From positions 3,224,001 to 3,288,000 of the forward strand of contig NZ_CBDDIE010000003.1 of assembly GCF_965228805.1 (NCBI RefSeq): DNA of 64,000 bases, in the 5' to 3' direction. This document shows positions 8,428 to 15,356 of the stretch, in pieces. Source of the DNA: JASBTN01 sp965228805 (GTDB lineage Bacteria; Pseudomonadota; Alphaproteobacteria; Rhodobacterales; Rhodobacteraceae). How positions within the stretch are numbered: the first letter of the stretch is position 1; each line of letters begins with the position of its first letter. The notes beneath the pieces are model-generated. The model saw only the letters and a list, made by a program, of their open reading frames with translations. It was not told the DNA's origin and ran no database searches. The position numbers and the translations under genes are program-made.

Positions 8428-8635
8428 TTAGCGCTCCATGACCGTCTCGCTGCCGCCTGAAAGGGCCACGCCCAACAGCAGGATCAACAGGATCGGGATC
8501 AGGATCCCGGCAGAGCTTGTCGTGGCCGCCTCATCGACGATCACAACCGGCTCGACAATCGGATCAACCAGCGCGCCCGCCATTGCGGCCGAGCCGCTGA
8601 CACCCGCCAGTGTACGCAAGTACAAGTTTCTTCAT
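8428..8635 (-). pseudogene. Fourth array paralogue, frameshifted in its signal peptide
   Basis: The body encodes the same core as its three upstream neighbours (GALVDPIVEPVVIVDEAATT, then SSAGILIPILLILLLGVAL). The MKK start at 8635 is out of frame with it. Removing one T near 8614 would restore a 68-residue protein starting MKKLVLATLAGVSGS with a normal signal peptide. As it stands, the ATG frame ends after about 23 codons. The copy also lacks the AGGAG-type ribosome-binding site present before the other three, and its C-terminal tail differs (SGGSETVMER). A decaying copy is the simplest reading; a sequencing error or a TTG start at 8625 (65 residues, no proper signal peptide) are alternatives. 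Confidence 0.7.
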
Positions 8636-8655
8636 GTCATGTTGCTACGCTACAA

Positions 8656-8871
8656 TCAGCCCGCTGAGGACGAGCTGCTCTCGCCGCCACCTGCCAGGGC
8701 CACGCCCAGCAACAGGATCAGCAGGATCGGAATCAGGATCCCCGCAGAACTAGACGTGGTCGCCTCTTCGACGATCACGACCGGCTCGACAATCGGATCA
8801 ACCAGCGCACCAGCTTGTGCGGCGCTTGCGATGGCAGATGCAGCTGTGGCTGCGATAACCAGTTTCTTCAT
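8656..8871 (-). CDS. Small signal-peptide/single-TM protein, array copy 3
   Basis: A 71-residue protein with a Sec signal peptide ending ASAAQA, a conserved extracytoplasmic stretch GALVDPIVEPVVIVEEATTS, one hydrophobic segment ILIPILLILLLGVALAG, and a short tail rich in glycine and serine (GGGESSSSSAG). The mature protein would be about 50 residues and sit in the inner membrane. The start at 8871 is fixed by AGAGGA upstream. It is the third gene in a tandem array repeating about every 235-245 bases. I do not recognise a function; similar small proteins occur unnamed in Rhodobacterales to my knowledge. Confidence 0.75.
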   Translation of the reverse strand: MKKLVIAATAASAIASAAQAGALVDPIVEPVVIVEEATTSSSAGILIPILLILLLGVALAGGGESSSSSAG

Positions 8872-8891
8872 CTTATGTCCTCTTCTTTAAA

Positions 8892-9104
8892 TCAAGTCGG
8901 CGGCGGGCTGCTCTCGCCGCCACCCACCAGGGCCACGCCCAACAGCAGGATCAGCAGGATCGGGATCAGGATCCCGGCGGAGCTTGTCGTGGCCGCCTCT
9001 TCAACGATAATCACCGGTTCCACAATCGGGTCAACCAATGCGCCAGCCTGAGCGGCTGTGGCTGCGCTGGTTGCAAGCACTGTTGCAAGTGCGAGTTTCT
9101 TCAT
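8892..9104 (-). CDS. Small signal-peptide/single-TM protein, array copy 2
   Basis: A 70-residue paralogue of its neighbours. The signal peptide (MKKLALATVLATSAATAAQA) is followed by GALVDPIVEPVIIVEEAATT, the membrane segment ILIPILLILLLGVALVG and a tail GGGESSPPPT. GAGGAGG lies just upstream of the start at 9104, the strongest ribosome-binding site in the array. The signal-peptide residues differ from the other copies while the mature core is nearly identical, which points to purifying selection on the core. Only 20 bases separate it from copy 3. Function unknown. Confidence 0.75.
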   Translation of the reverse strand: MKKLALATVLATSAATAAQAGALVDPIVEPVIIVEEAATTSSAGILIPILLILLLGVALVGGGESSPPPT

Positions 9105-9128
9105 GGCTAGTCCCTCCTCTTAGCCTGT

Positions 9129-9347
9129 TCACATATCCATCGTGCTGCCGCTGCTGCTGCTGCCGTTTGTCAGGGCCACGCCCAACAGGATCAGCAACAG
9201 GATCGGGATCAAAATCCCGGCGGAGCTGGACGTGGTCGCCTCCTCAACGATCACGACGGGCTCCACGATTGGATCCACCAAGGCCCCAGCCTGTGCAGCA
9301 GAGGCCGCAGTCAGCGCAAGAACCGTTCCAACAATGATGTTTTTCAT
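9129..9347 (-). CDS. Small signal-peptide/single-TM protein, array copy 1
   Basis: First gene of the array in transcription order, 72 residues. The signal peptide ends AASAAQA, followed by the shared core GALVDPIVEPVVIVEEATTS, a hydrophobic segment ILIPILLLILLGVAL and a tail TNGSSSSGSTMDM that differs most from the other copies. AAGGGGGA precedes the start at 9347. An inverted repeat (9377-9399) lies upstream, between it and the argO stop. Because no terminator is seen between copies, the four are probably one transcript ending at 8377-8409. Function unknown. Confidence 0.75.
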   Translation of the reverse strand: MKNIIVGTVLALTAASAAQAGALVDPIVEPVVIVEEATTSSSAGILIPILLLILLGVALTNGSSSSGSTMDM

Positions 9348-9376
9348 CTCACTTCCCCCTTCTCGTAACTGGAATG

Positions 9377-9399
9377 CTAACAGGGAAAGGAACTGTTAG
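9377..9399. promoter_or_regulatory. Perfect 7-bp inverted repeat upstream of the small-protein array
   Basis: CTAACAG (9377-9383) and CTGTTAG (9393-9399) are separated by nine bases. It lies 30-52 bases upstream of the first array gene and just after the argO stop and a T-run. It could be an operator for the array or a weak terminator for argO. Confidence 0.4.
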
Positions 9400-9413
9400 G
9401 GAAAAAAATCCGA

Positions 9414-10028
9414 TCAGGGCAGGTAGGGGTGCAGCAATTTTGCCGCAATGGCCCACATGACAAGGCCGATGATCACGTCCAGAACGCGCCAGGCGCGGGG
9501 GCTTTGCATGATCGGGGCAAGCAGCCGTGCACCGTATCCAAGAGAGAAGAAGAAGGTGAAGGAGGCTGTGACCGCGCCGATGCCAAAGGCCCATTTCAGT
9601 GCGCCCTGCGCAAAGCCGGTCGAGATCGCACCGATCAGTCCCAGCGTGTCCAGGTAGACATGCGGGTTCAGCCAGGTAAAGGCGGCGGCGATGGCGATGG
9701 TCTTCTGCAAAGATCGGCCTTGCCCCTCGATCTGCATCGCGTATTCGCCGAGCCAGGCCTCACGAAACCGGGTCAGGCCGTAGACGATCAGGAAGGCGGC
9801 TCCGGCAAGGCTCATCACCATCGGCAGGGCGGGCAGGGCGTTGACCAGCGCGGCAAACCCTCCAACCCCGGCGGCGATCAGAAGCGCATCGGAGGTTGCG
9901 CAGAACAGGCAAAGCCAGAACACGTGCTGATGCAGAAGCCCCTGGCGCAGCACAAAGGCATTCTGGGCGCCGATGGCCAGGATCAGGGAAAACCCGGTGG
10001 CGAAACCGGTCAGGCCAGCTCCGATCAT
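9414..10028 (-). CDS. LysE/ArgO-family amino acid exporter
   Basis: A 204-residue inner-membrane protein with about six hydrophobic segments. The LysE/ArgO signature is visible: FATGFSLILAIGAQNAFVLRQG near the N-terminus and the AAFTWLNPHVYLDTLGLIG stretch with the conserved NPHVYLDT at about residues 119-126. Family members export basic amino acids such as arginine or lysine. No LysG/ArgP-type regulator is adjacent. It starts six bases after the stop of the DUF502 gene, so the two form an operon. The exact substrate is not readable. Confidence 0.88.
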   Translation of the reverse strand: MIGAGLTGFATGFSLILAIGAQNAFVLRQGLLHQHVFWLCLFCATSDALLIAAGVGGFAALVNALPALPMVMSLAGAAFLIVYGLTRFREAWLGEYAMQIEGQGRSLQKTIAIAAAFTWLNPHVYLDTLGLIGAISTGFAQGALKWAFGIGAVTASFTFFFSLGYGARLLAPIMQSPRAWRVLDVIIGLVMWAIAAKLLHPYLP

Positions 10029-10034
10029 CGCGCG

Positions 10035-10778
10035 TTATTTCCCCATGATACCATTGGGTTGCGAGGGGTCTTTCGGGTTCGGATAGACCAGGCCAGCCGA
10101 GATCACCAGCTTCGCCGCATCCTCGACGGACATGTCCAGCATGATGACCGAATGCTGCGGCACGAACAGAAGGAACCCGGAGGTCGGGTTCGGCGTGGTG
10201 GGCAGGAAGACCGAGATCACCGGCTCGTCCACCGGAATGCGCTGGTCGATCTCGCCCTTGGCATTGGTCGAGACGAAGGCAATCGCCCAGATCCCCTTGC
10301 GCGGATATTCCACCAGGCAGGCCTTGTCGAACTTGGTTTCGGTCTGGGCAAAGACCGTCTCGGCAATCTGCTTGATGCCGTTGTAGAGCGACCGCACGAC
10401 CGGCATGCGATCCACCAGCCCCTCGGCCCAATGCAGGAAGCTGCGGCCGATGAGCCCTTTGGTGACCCAGCCCACCAGCACGGTGAACAGAAGGAACAGA
10501 ACCACGCCCACGCCGCGCACGTTCACATGGACCTCTTCCTCGCCGAAGATCCACTTGAACCATTCCTTGTCGCCGAAGAAGCGGTTGATCAGCTCATCCG
10601 GGTGATAGGCCCCGGGCACGAAGGGAAGGACCCAGCTGTCGATCCAGCCTACGAAGGTCCAGATCATCCACATGGTGATCGCAATGGGAACCACGACGAC
10701 GAGGCCGGCCAGGAAGTTGTTCCTGAGGCCAGAGAAAGGGCGCCAGCGGCGACGGTGGTGCGGTTCGTGCTCGTCCAT
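10035..10778 (-). CDS. DUF502 family membrane protein
   Basis: A 247-residue protein with a basic N-terminus (EPHHRRRWRPF), two transmembrane segments (about residues 23-48 and 90-110: FLAGLVVVVPIAITMWMIW and VGVVLFLLFTVLVGWVTKGL) and a cytoplasmic or periplasmic domain with KPTTPNPTSGF-like text (FLPTTPNPTSGFLLFVP) and SVEDAAKLVISAGLVYP, which mark the DUF502 family. Its function is not established. The start at 10778 was chosen because the ATG opens a natural basic N-terminus; the longer reading to 10835 adds 19 atypical residues. It precedes the amino-acid exporter by six bases, but the functional link is unknown. Confidence 0.82.
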   Translation of the reverse strand: MDEHEPHHRRRWRPFSGLRNNFLAGLVVVVPIAITMWMIWTFVGWIDSWVLPFVPGAYHPDELINRFFGDKEWFKWIFGEEEVHVNVRGVGVVLFLLFTVLVGWVTKGLIGRSFLHWAEGLVDRMPVVRSLYNGIKQIAETVFAQTETKFDKACLVEYPRKGIWAIAFVSTNAKGEIDQRIPVDEPVISVFLPTTPNPTSGFLLFVPQHSVIMLDMSVEDAAKLVISAGLVYPNPKDPSQPNGIMGK

Positions 10779-10864
10779 GGTCTTCTTTTTGATGATCGTC
10801 CGCGCGAATGTAGGGGCTCCATGCCCCCACGGCAATGGGCGATTGGGATGAATATAGCGTGAAA

Positions 10865-11788
10865 TCAGGGCGTTTCGATCAGCCGTGCCGCAATTTGTGC
10901 CGCCAGGGCCGCATTGTTCCTGACCAGGGCAATGTTGGCGGTCAGCGAGGCGCCGTCGGTGGCGTGGAAAATGTGATCCAGCAGGAAGGGCGTGACCTGT
11001 TTGGCGGCGATGTTCTGATCCTCGGCGGCGGCGAGGGCGGCGGTGATGACCGGGGCCAGGGTCTCGCGCGAAATCTCGGCTTCGGCCGGGATTGGGTTCG
11101 CCACCAGCTGACCGCCCGGCAGGCCCATGGCCGCGCGCATCCGGTGGGCGGCGGCGATCTCAAGCGGTTCGTCCATGCGCAGGGGCGAGGGCAGGCCGGA
11201 GCTTTGCGACCAGAAGGCCGGGAACTCGTCCTGGCGGAAGGTAATCACCGGCACGCCGGAGGTTTCCAGCACTTCCAACGTCTTGGGGATGTCCAGGATC
11301 GCCTTGGCGCCTGCGGCCACGACCGTGACGGCGGTCTGGGCGAGTTCCGACAGGTCGGCGGAGATGTCGAAGCTGCTCTCGGCCCCGCGATGTACGCCGC
11401 CGATGCCGCCGGTGGCAAAGACCTCGATCCCCGCAAGCCGCGCGGCGATCATGGTGGCGGCCACGGTGGTGGCACCGGTGCCACCCGTGGCGATACAGGC
11501 GGCGAAATCGGCGCGGCTGAGCTTGGCCACGCCGGTGGCCTGGCCCAGGCTGTCCAGTTCCGCGCCGGTCAGGCCCACGTGCAGTGTGCCATCAATGACC
11601 GCCATGGTGGCAGGCACCGCGCCGTTCTCGCGCACCGTGGCTTCGACCAGGCGGGCGGTTTCGACGTTCTGCGGAAAGGGCATGCCATGGGTGATGATGG
11701 TGCTTTCCAGCGCCACGATGGGCAGGTTGTCAGCCTTCGCCTCCATCACTTCAGGGGCGAATTTCATTGGCACATTCGGGGGGGTCAT
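10865..11788 (-). CDS. psuG: Pseudouridine-5'-phosphate glycosidase
   Basis: A 307-residue cytoplasmic enzyme that reversibly splits pseudouridine 5'-phosphate into uracil and ribose 5-phosphate, the second step of pseudouridine breakdown. Family text runs throughout: VALESTIITHGMPFPQNVETA near the N-terminus, CIATGGTGATTVAATM, VFATGGIGGVHRGAE at about residues 123-137, and the C-terminal GASLTANIALVRNNAALAA. Length matches the family. Its ATG overlaps the stop of the kinase gene by four bases, so the two are co-translated; the kinase supplies its substrate. Confidence 0.95.
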   Translation of the reverse strand: MTPPNVPMKFAPEVMEAKADNLPIVALESTIITHGMPFPQNVETARLVEATVRENGAVPATMAVIDGTLHVGLTGAELDSLGQATGVAKLSRADFAACIATGGTGATTVAATMIAARLAGIEVFATGGIGGVHRGAESSFDISADLSELAQTAVTVVAAGAKAILDIPKTLEVLETSGVPVITFRQDEFPAFWSQSSGLPSPLRMDEPLEIAAAHRMRAAMGLPGGQLVANPIPAEAEISRETLAPVITAALAAAEDQNIAAKQVTPFLLDHIFHATDGASLTANIALVRNNAALAAQIAARLIETP

Positions 11789-12672
11789 GCGTCTTCTCCG
11801 GAGACATAGCGCGCGGCGGTTTCCAGCGCGAATTCAAGGGCTTCTGGCGCGGACTTGCCGCTGATTTCCGCCGCGATATGCGCGGCCATGAAGGTGTCGC
11901 CCGCGCCGGTGATGCGTTTCACCTCAACCGCGGGACAGGGGGCAACGATGACATCGCCCTCGCGGCCTTCGGCGCCGTGACCACCGCCGTCGGTGACCAG
12001 CACCCGGGTGGCGCCTGCGGCCAGCAGGGCGGCGGCGGCGTCTTCGGAACTTGCGGGGGTGGTGTCGGTCAGATACCCGGCCTCTTCGCGGTTCACGTAG
12101 AGCGTGGCACCCGGGTGGCCCATCAGCGGGCGCAGGCGGCGCGCCTTGCCGGGGCTGGCAGGCGCCACGCGCAGGTCGGCGGCGGCGAAGCTGGGGCGCT
12201 GCGCGATATCGCTCAGCAGATCCACGGTCAGGTTGCCGTCGAGCGCAATGACACCGGAATAAGGCGCTTGCGGGCTGCCCAGGGTGCCGTTCTCCAATGG
12301 TTCCAGGATGGCGTCGCCTGCGGCCTCCAGCGAATGGGCATCTGCGACGGCGGCGATCAGCCCCTCGGGGCCTTCGATTGCCATATAGACATCAGTGGGT
12401 TGCGAGGAGACATGCACGTGCTCGGTCACGAGCCCCAGGCGCCCACAGCGGGCCAACAGGTCGATCCCGTCATGATCGTCGCCAATGGCGGTCAGGAGCG
12501 CCGGGGTCAGGTCAAACCGGCGCAGGGTCATGGCAATGTTCATCGCCACGCCGCCGGGCAGGCGGGTAATGCGGCCCGGCTCGTCCGAGCCCACGCGCAT
12601 GGAATGCGGCGTGCGTCCGATCACGTCCCAAAGGACGCTACCGATGCACAGGATGTCATGTGTCTTGTCCAT
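11785..12672 (-). CDS. psuK: PfkB-family pseudouridine kinase
   Basis: A 295-residue ribokinase-type sugar kinase. The N-terminal GSVLWDVIGR and GGVAMNIAMTLRRF match the PfkB signature 1 region, and VKRITGAGDTFMAAHIA at about residues 255-271 is signature 2 with the catalytic aspartate in GAGD. The overlap with psuG makes pseudouridine the expected substrate: it would phosphorylate it at the 5' position before PsuG cleaves it. Substrate assignment rests on context. No dedicated nucleoside transporter lies next to it. Confidence 0.9.
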   Translation of the reverse strand: MDKTHDILCIGSVLWDVIGRTPHSMRVGSDEPGRITRLPGGVAMNIAMTLRRFDLTPALLTAIGDDHDGIDLLARCGRLGLVTEHVHVSSQPTDVYMAIEGPEGLIAAVADAHSLEAAGDAILEPLENGTLGSPQAPYSGVIALDGNLTVDLLSDIAQRPSFAAADLRVAPASPGKARRLRPLMGHPGATLYVNREEAGYLTDTTPASSEDAAAALLAAGATRVLVTDGGGHGAEGREGDVIVAPCPAVEVKRITGAGDTFMAAHIAAEISGKSAPEALEFALETAARYVSGEDA

Positions 12673-12716
12673 GCGGTCTTGTGGCAGGGGCAGGGGGCAG
12701 GTGCAAGGGGGTGGAA

Positions 12717-12859
12717 GCAGCGGGGCGGCGCCCGACCCTGGGTGGGCGCTTGTGCAACTGATCTGACTTGCATGGGGTCAGCCAAATCCGATACCTCCGT
12801 TCGTGCTGCATCGTTGCAGTGCGCCCTCCCGTGGGGAGGGTCGGGCGCCGCCCCGCTGC
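12717..12859. repeat. 143-bp element bounded by a perfect 23-bp inverted repeat
   Basis: The left arm (12717-12739) and right arm (12837-12859) are exact reverse complements, for example GCGGCGCCCGACCCT against AGGGTCGGGCGCCGC. The right arm adjoins a second hairpin CCCTCCC-GTG-GGGAGGG. The 97-base interior has no open reading frame of note. It looks like a REP- or MITE-type non-autonomous element in the psuK-rpsB gap; a terminator role for the flanking genes is less likely because there is no T-run. Confidence 0.65.
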
Positions 12860-12908
12860 GCGGTGCGAAGTGGTATCTTCGCTGACGCTCGATCTGTCTT
12901 CCCTCAAA

Positions 12909-13049
12909 GGGGTTGCAAACCCCGCCGATCCCTTGTATTGCGCGCCTACTTCGCAGGTGGGGTTTGGGCCTTACGGGGAGAAATCCCGTACAGGTCCGCC
13001 GGTTGGACATCCGTCCTAGCACCCCACCGAGGCCCAAACCGGAAAGGAA
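12909..13049 (+). promoter_or_regulatory. Structured 5' leader of rpsB with overlapping helices
   Basis: Several pairings are visible before the rpsB ribosome-binding site. Hairpin GGGGTT/AACCCC is at 12909-12923. GGTGGGG (12956-12962) can pair with CCCCACC (13022-13028). GGTTTGGGCC (12961-12970) pairs perfectly with GGCCCAAACC (13031-13040). A small hairpin TACGGG/CCCGTA lies inside at 12972-12990. The two long helices interleave and share two bases, so they form either a pseudoknot or two exclusive states, immediately before GGAAAGGA. Autoregulation by ribosomal protein S2 is the natural hypothesis. A sure promoter was not found. Confidence 0.5.
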
Positions 13050-13055
13050 ATGGAT

Positions 13056-13838
13056 ATGGCGCTTCCCGAATTCACTCTGCGTCAGCTGCTGGAAGCTGGC
13101 GTTCACTTTGGTCACCAAACCCAACGCTGGAACCCGCGTATGGGCGAGTTCATCTATGGCTCGCGCAACGGGATCCACATCATGGACCTGACCCAGACCG
13201 TGCCCATGCTGGACGCTGCTCTGAACGTGATCCGCGAAACCGTCGCCAAGGGCGGCCGCGTGCTGTTCGTCGGCACCAAGCGTCAGGCCTCGGGCCCGAT
13301 CGCCGACGCCGCCGAGAAATCGGCCCAGTACTTCATGAACCACCGCTGGCTGGGCGGCACCCTGACCAACTGGCAGACCGTGTCGCAGTCGATCAACCGT
13401 CTGAAAGCCTATGAAGAGCAGCTGGCCTCCGGCGCCGAAGGCCTGACCAAGAAAGAGCGTCTGGGCATGGAGCGCGAGCACGCCAAACTGCAGGCCTCGC
13501 TGGGCGGTATCGCCGAGATGGGCGGCACCCCGGACCTGCTCTTCGTCATCGACGTGAAGAAAGAAGAGCTGGCGATCAAGGAAGCCAAGAAACTGGGCAT
13601 CCCGGTCGTGGCCGTGGTCGACACCAACTGCTCGCCCGAGGGCGTGGATTACATCATCCCCGGCAACGATGACGCCGCCCGCGCCATCGCGCTGTACTGT
13701 GACCTGGCCTCGCGCGCTGCCCTTGACGGCATGAGCGCCCAGATGGGCGCCGCCGGCATCGACCTGGGTGCCCTGGACGAGGCCCCGGTTGAGGAAGCCG
13801 TCGCCGAAGAGGCCGCCGAGGCCCCGGCCGAAGCCTGA
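13056..13838 (+). CDS. rpsB: 30S ribosomal protein S2
   Basis: A 260-residue component of the small ribosomal subunit. MALPEFTLRQLLEAGVHFGH and QTQRWNPRMGEFIYG at the start and RWLGGTLTNWQT at about residue 90 are diagnostic. It ends in an acidic, alanine-rich tail (EEAVAEEAAEAPAEA) common in alphaproteobacterial S2. An ATG at 13050 would add two residues, but the AAAGGA at 13043-13048 is correctly spaced only for the start at 13056. It is followed by tsf after 75 bases, the conserved rpsB-tsf pair, and preceded by a structured leader that may serve in its autoregulation. Confidence 0.97.
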   Translation: MALPEFTLRQLLEAGVHFGHQTQRWNPRMGEFIYGSRNGIHIMDLTQTVPMLDAALNVIRETVAKGGRVLFVGTKRQASGPIADAAEKSAQYFMNHRWLGGTLTNWQTVSQSINRLKAYEEQLASGAEGLTKKERLGMEREHAKLQASLGGIAEMGGTPDLLFVIDVKKEELAIKEAKKLGIPVVAVVDTNCSPEGVDYIIPGNDDAARAIALYCDLASRAALDGMSAQMGAAGIDLGALDEAPVEEAVAEEAAEAPAEA

Positions 13839-13913
13839 TCGGCTTTCGTCACATAACTGATACCGGGGGCGGGCACACCGCTCCCGGACACTCGAATTTC
13901 AAGGAGACACGAG

Positions 13914-14792
13914 ATGGCTATCACCGCTGCACTCGTCAAAGAACTGCGTGAATCCACCGGCGTTGGCATGATGGACGCCAAGAAAGCCCTGGTCGAGAAC
14001 GACGGCGACATGGAAGCCGCCGTGGACTGGCTGCGCACCAAGGGCCTGGCCAAGGCCGCCAAGAAATCGGGCCGTGTGGCCGCCGAGGGCCTGGTCGCCG
14101 TCGCCGTGACCGGTGGCAAAGGCGTCGCCGTCGAGGTGAACTCGGAAACCGACTTCGTCGCCAAGAACGGTGAATTCCAGGACATGGTCGGCGGCATCGC
14201 CACCGCTGCCCTGGGCGTGGCCGACGTCGAAGCCCTGAAGGGCGCCGACCTGGGCGGCAAGTCCGTCGAAGCCGTGCTGACCGACAAGATCGCCACCATC
14301 GGCGAGAACATGACCCTGCGCCGCATGGCGTCGCTGGAAGGTGAAACCGTTGTCACCTACGTGCACAACGCCGCCACCGCCGGCATGGGCAAGATCGGTG
14401 TTCTGGTCGCCCTGAACGGTGGTTCGGAAGAGTTCGGCAAACAGGTCGCGATGCACGTCGCCGCCGTGAACCCGGCCTCGCTGGGCGAAGCCGACCTGGA
14501 CCCGGCCGTGGTCGAGAAGGAACGCACCATCCTGACCGAGCAGGCCCGTGAAAGCGGCAAGCCCGAGAACATCATCGAGAACATGATCAAGGGTCGGATG
14601 AAGAAGTTCCTGTCGGAAGTGACCCTGCTGGGCCAGAACTTCGTCATCAACCCGGACCTGACCGTCGAGGCCGCCGCCAAGGAAGCCGGCGCCGAGATCA
14701 CCGGCTTCATCCGCATGGAAGTCGGCGAAGGCATCGAGAAGAAAGAAGAAGACTTCGCTGCCGAAGTGGCTGCGGCCGTCGCCGGCTCGTAA
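13914..14792 (+). CDS. tsf: Translation elongation factor Ts
   Basis: A 292-residue cytoplasmic guanine-nucleotide exchange factor for EF-Tu. The N-terminal UBA-like region ITAALVKELRESTGVGMMDA, KKALVENDGDMEAAVDWLR and the core VEVNSETDFVAKNGEF with the conserved TDFVAKN (about residues 81-87) are clear. AAGGAG precedes the ATG by about seven bases. It follows rpsB in the same orientation and ends at a strong terminator at 14834-14858. Confidence 0.97.
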   Translation: MAITAALVKELRESTGVGMMDAKKALVENDGDMEAAVDWLRTKGLAKAAKKSGRVAAEGLVAVAVTGGKGVAVEVNSETDFVAKNGEFQDMVGGIATAALGVADVEALKGADLGGKSVEAVLTDKIATIGENMTLRRMASLEGETVVTYVHNAATAGMGKIGVLVALNGGSEEFGKQVAMHVAAVNPASLGEADLDPAVVEKERTILTEQARESGKPENIIENMIKGRMKKFLSEVTLLGQNFVINPDLTVEAAAKEAGAEITGFIRMEVGEGIEKKEEDFAAEVAAAVAGS

Positions 14793-14833
14793 GCCGAAAT
14801 CTTCAAATTCGGGCAGGGCAACCTGCCAACGGA

Positions 14834-14858
14834 ACGGCGCCCCTCGGGGCGCCGTTTT
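14834..14858 (+). terminator. Rho-independent terminator of rpsB-tsf
   Basis: ACGGCGCCCC and GGGGCGCCGT form a very stable hairpin followed by TTTT, 42 bases after the tsf stop. Confidence 0.8.
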
Positions 14859-14963
14859 GCTGTGTAGCCTCTCGAAAAGGATCCTGCGGACGGGGCAGGG
14901 GACAAGGAAAAGGGCGCCCGCGGGGAGGGGCGCCCTGATACTTGTCACGACATTCACATAGCA

Positions 14964-14998
14964 AAACGGCGCCAGCGGGGATGCGAAGCGCCGTTTTT
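14964..14998 (+). terminator. Second terminator-like hairpin after tsf
   Basis: AAACGGCGC (14964-14972) pairs with GCGCCGTTT (14988-14996) and runs into TTTTT. It may back up the first tsf terminator or end a short transcript started between them. Confidence 0.6.
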
Positions 14999-15298
14999 CC
15001 GGCAACATGCGGGACAATGCATGTCACCAGAGAGATTTTTGCGGGCATGTCCGGTCTAAACACTCCTTCCATGCCTGCACCCGGTTGCCCGGCAGGGTGA
15101 ACATTCCCTGTAATCTCAAGGCGTCCACCCCATGTTCCCAGGCTAAGCCACCACTCACGGAACGGTTGAAACATGCGCTTTTTGGGCGAATTTTGGAAGT
15201 CAGGATTACCTTACCTCGGATTTTCGCAACAAACTGGAAAGTGGTGGAAATCCACCAAAACCCCTATCCGAAGGGCTAAGAGGCGAGTTGCAGATGCA
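14999..15298. other. Gene-free stretch between the tsf and luxR terminators
   Basis: About 300 bases with no convincing coding frame on either strand: the available readings have atypical composition and no ribosome-binding sites. A small perfect hairpin GGTGGA-AA-TCCACC lies at about 15243-15256 and a CACCC/GGGTG pairing at about 15079-15100. Base composition is more AT-rich than the flanking genes. Nothing else is identified. Confidence 0.5.
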
Positions 15299-15299
15299 G

Positions 15300-15321
15300 A
15301 AAAGGCCCCGCTTGGGGGCCT
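15300..15321 (-). terminator. Rho-independent terminator of the luxR-type gene
   Basis: On the minus strand AGGCCCC-CAAGC-GGGGCCT is followed by TTT, about 35 bases after the stop at 15357. Confidence 0.7.
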
Positions 15322-15356
15322 GTTCAACTCGGTTCAGGGCGGTGTTCAGAGCCGCA

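Larger units (their letters stand above)
8428..9347 (-). repeat. Tandem array of four paralogous small genes, period about 240 bp
   Basis: The starts at 9347, 9104, 8871 and 8635 are spaced 243, 233 and 236 bases. The segment coding for the membrane helix is also repeated at DNA level (GGCCACGCCCAACAGCAGG and close variants on the plus strand, in each copy). Local duplication followed by divergence of signal peptides and tails is the likely origin. Confidence 0.85.

Noticed and set aside
14803..15174. A 123-codon minus-strand open frame after tsf
   Set aside because: It spans two terminator hairpins, has no ribosome-binding site, and its composition is unlike neighbouring genes.
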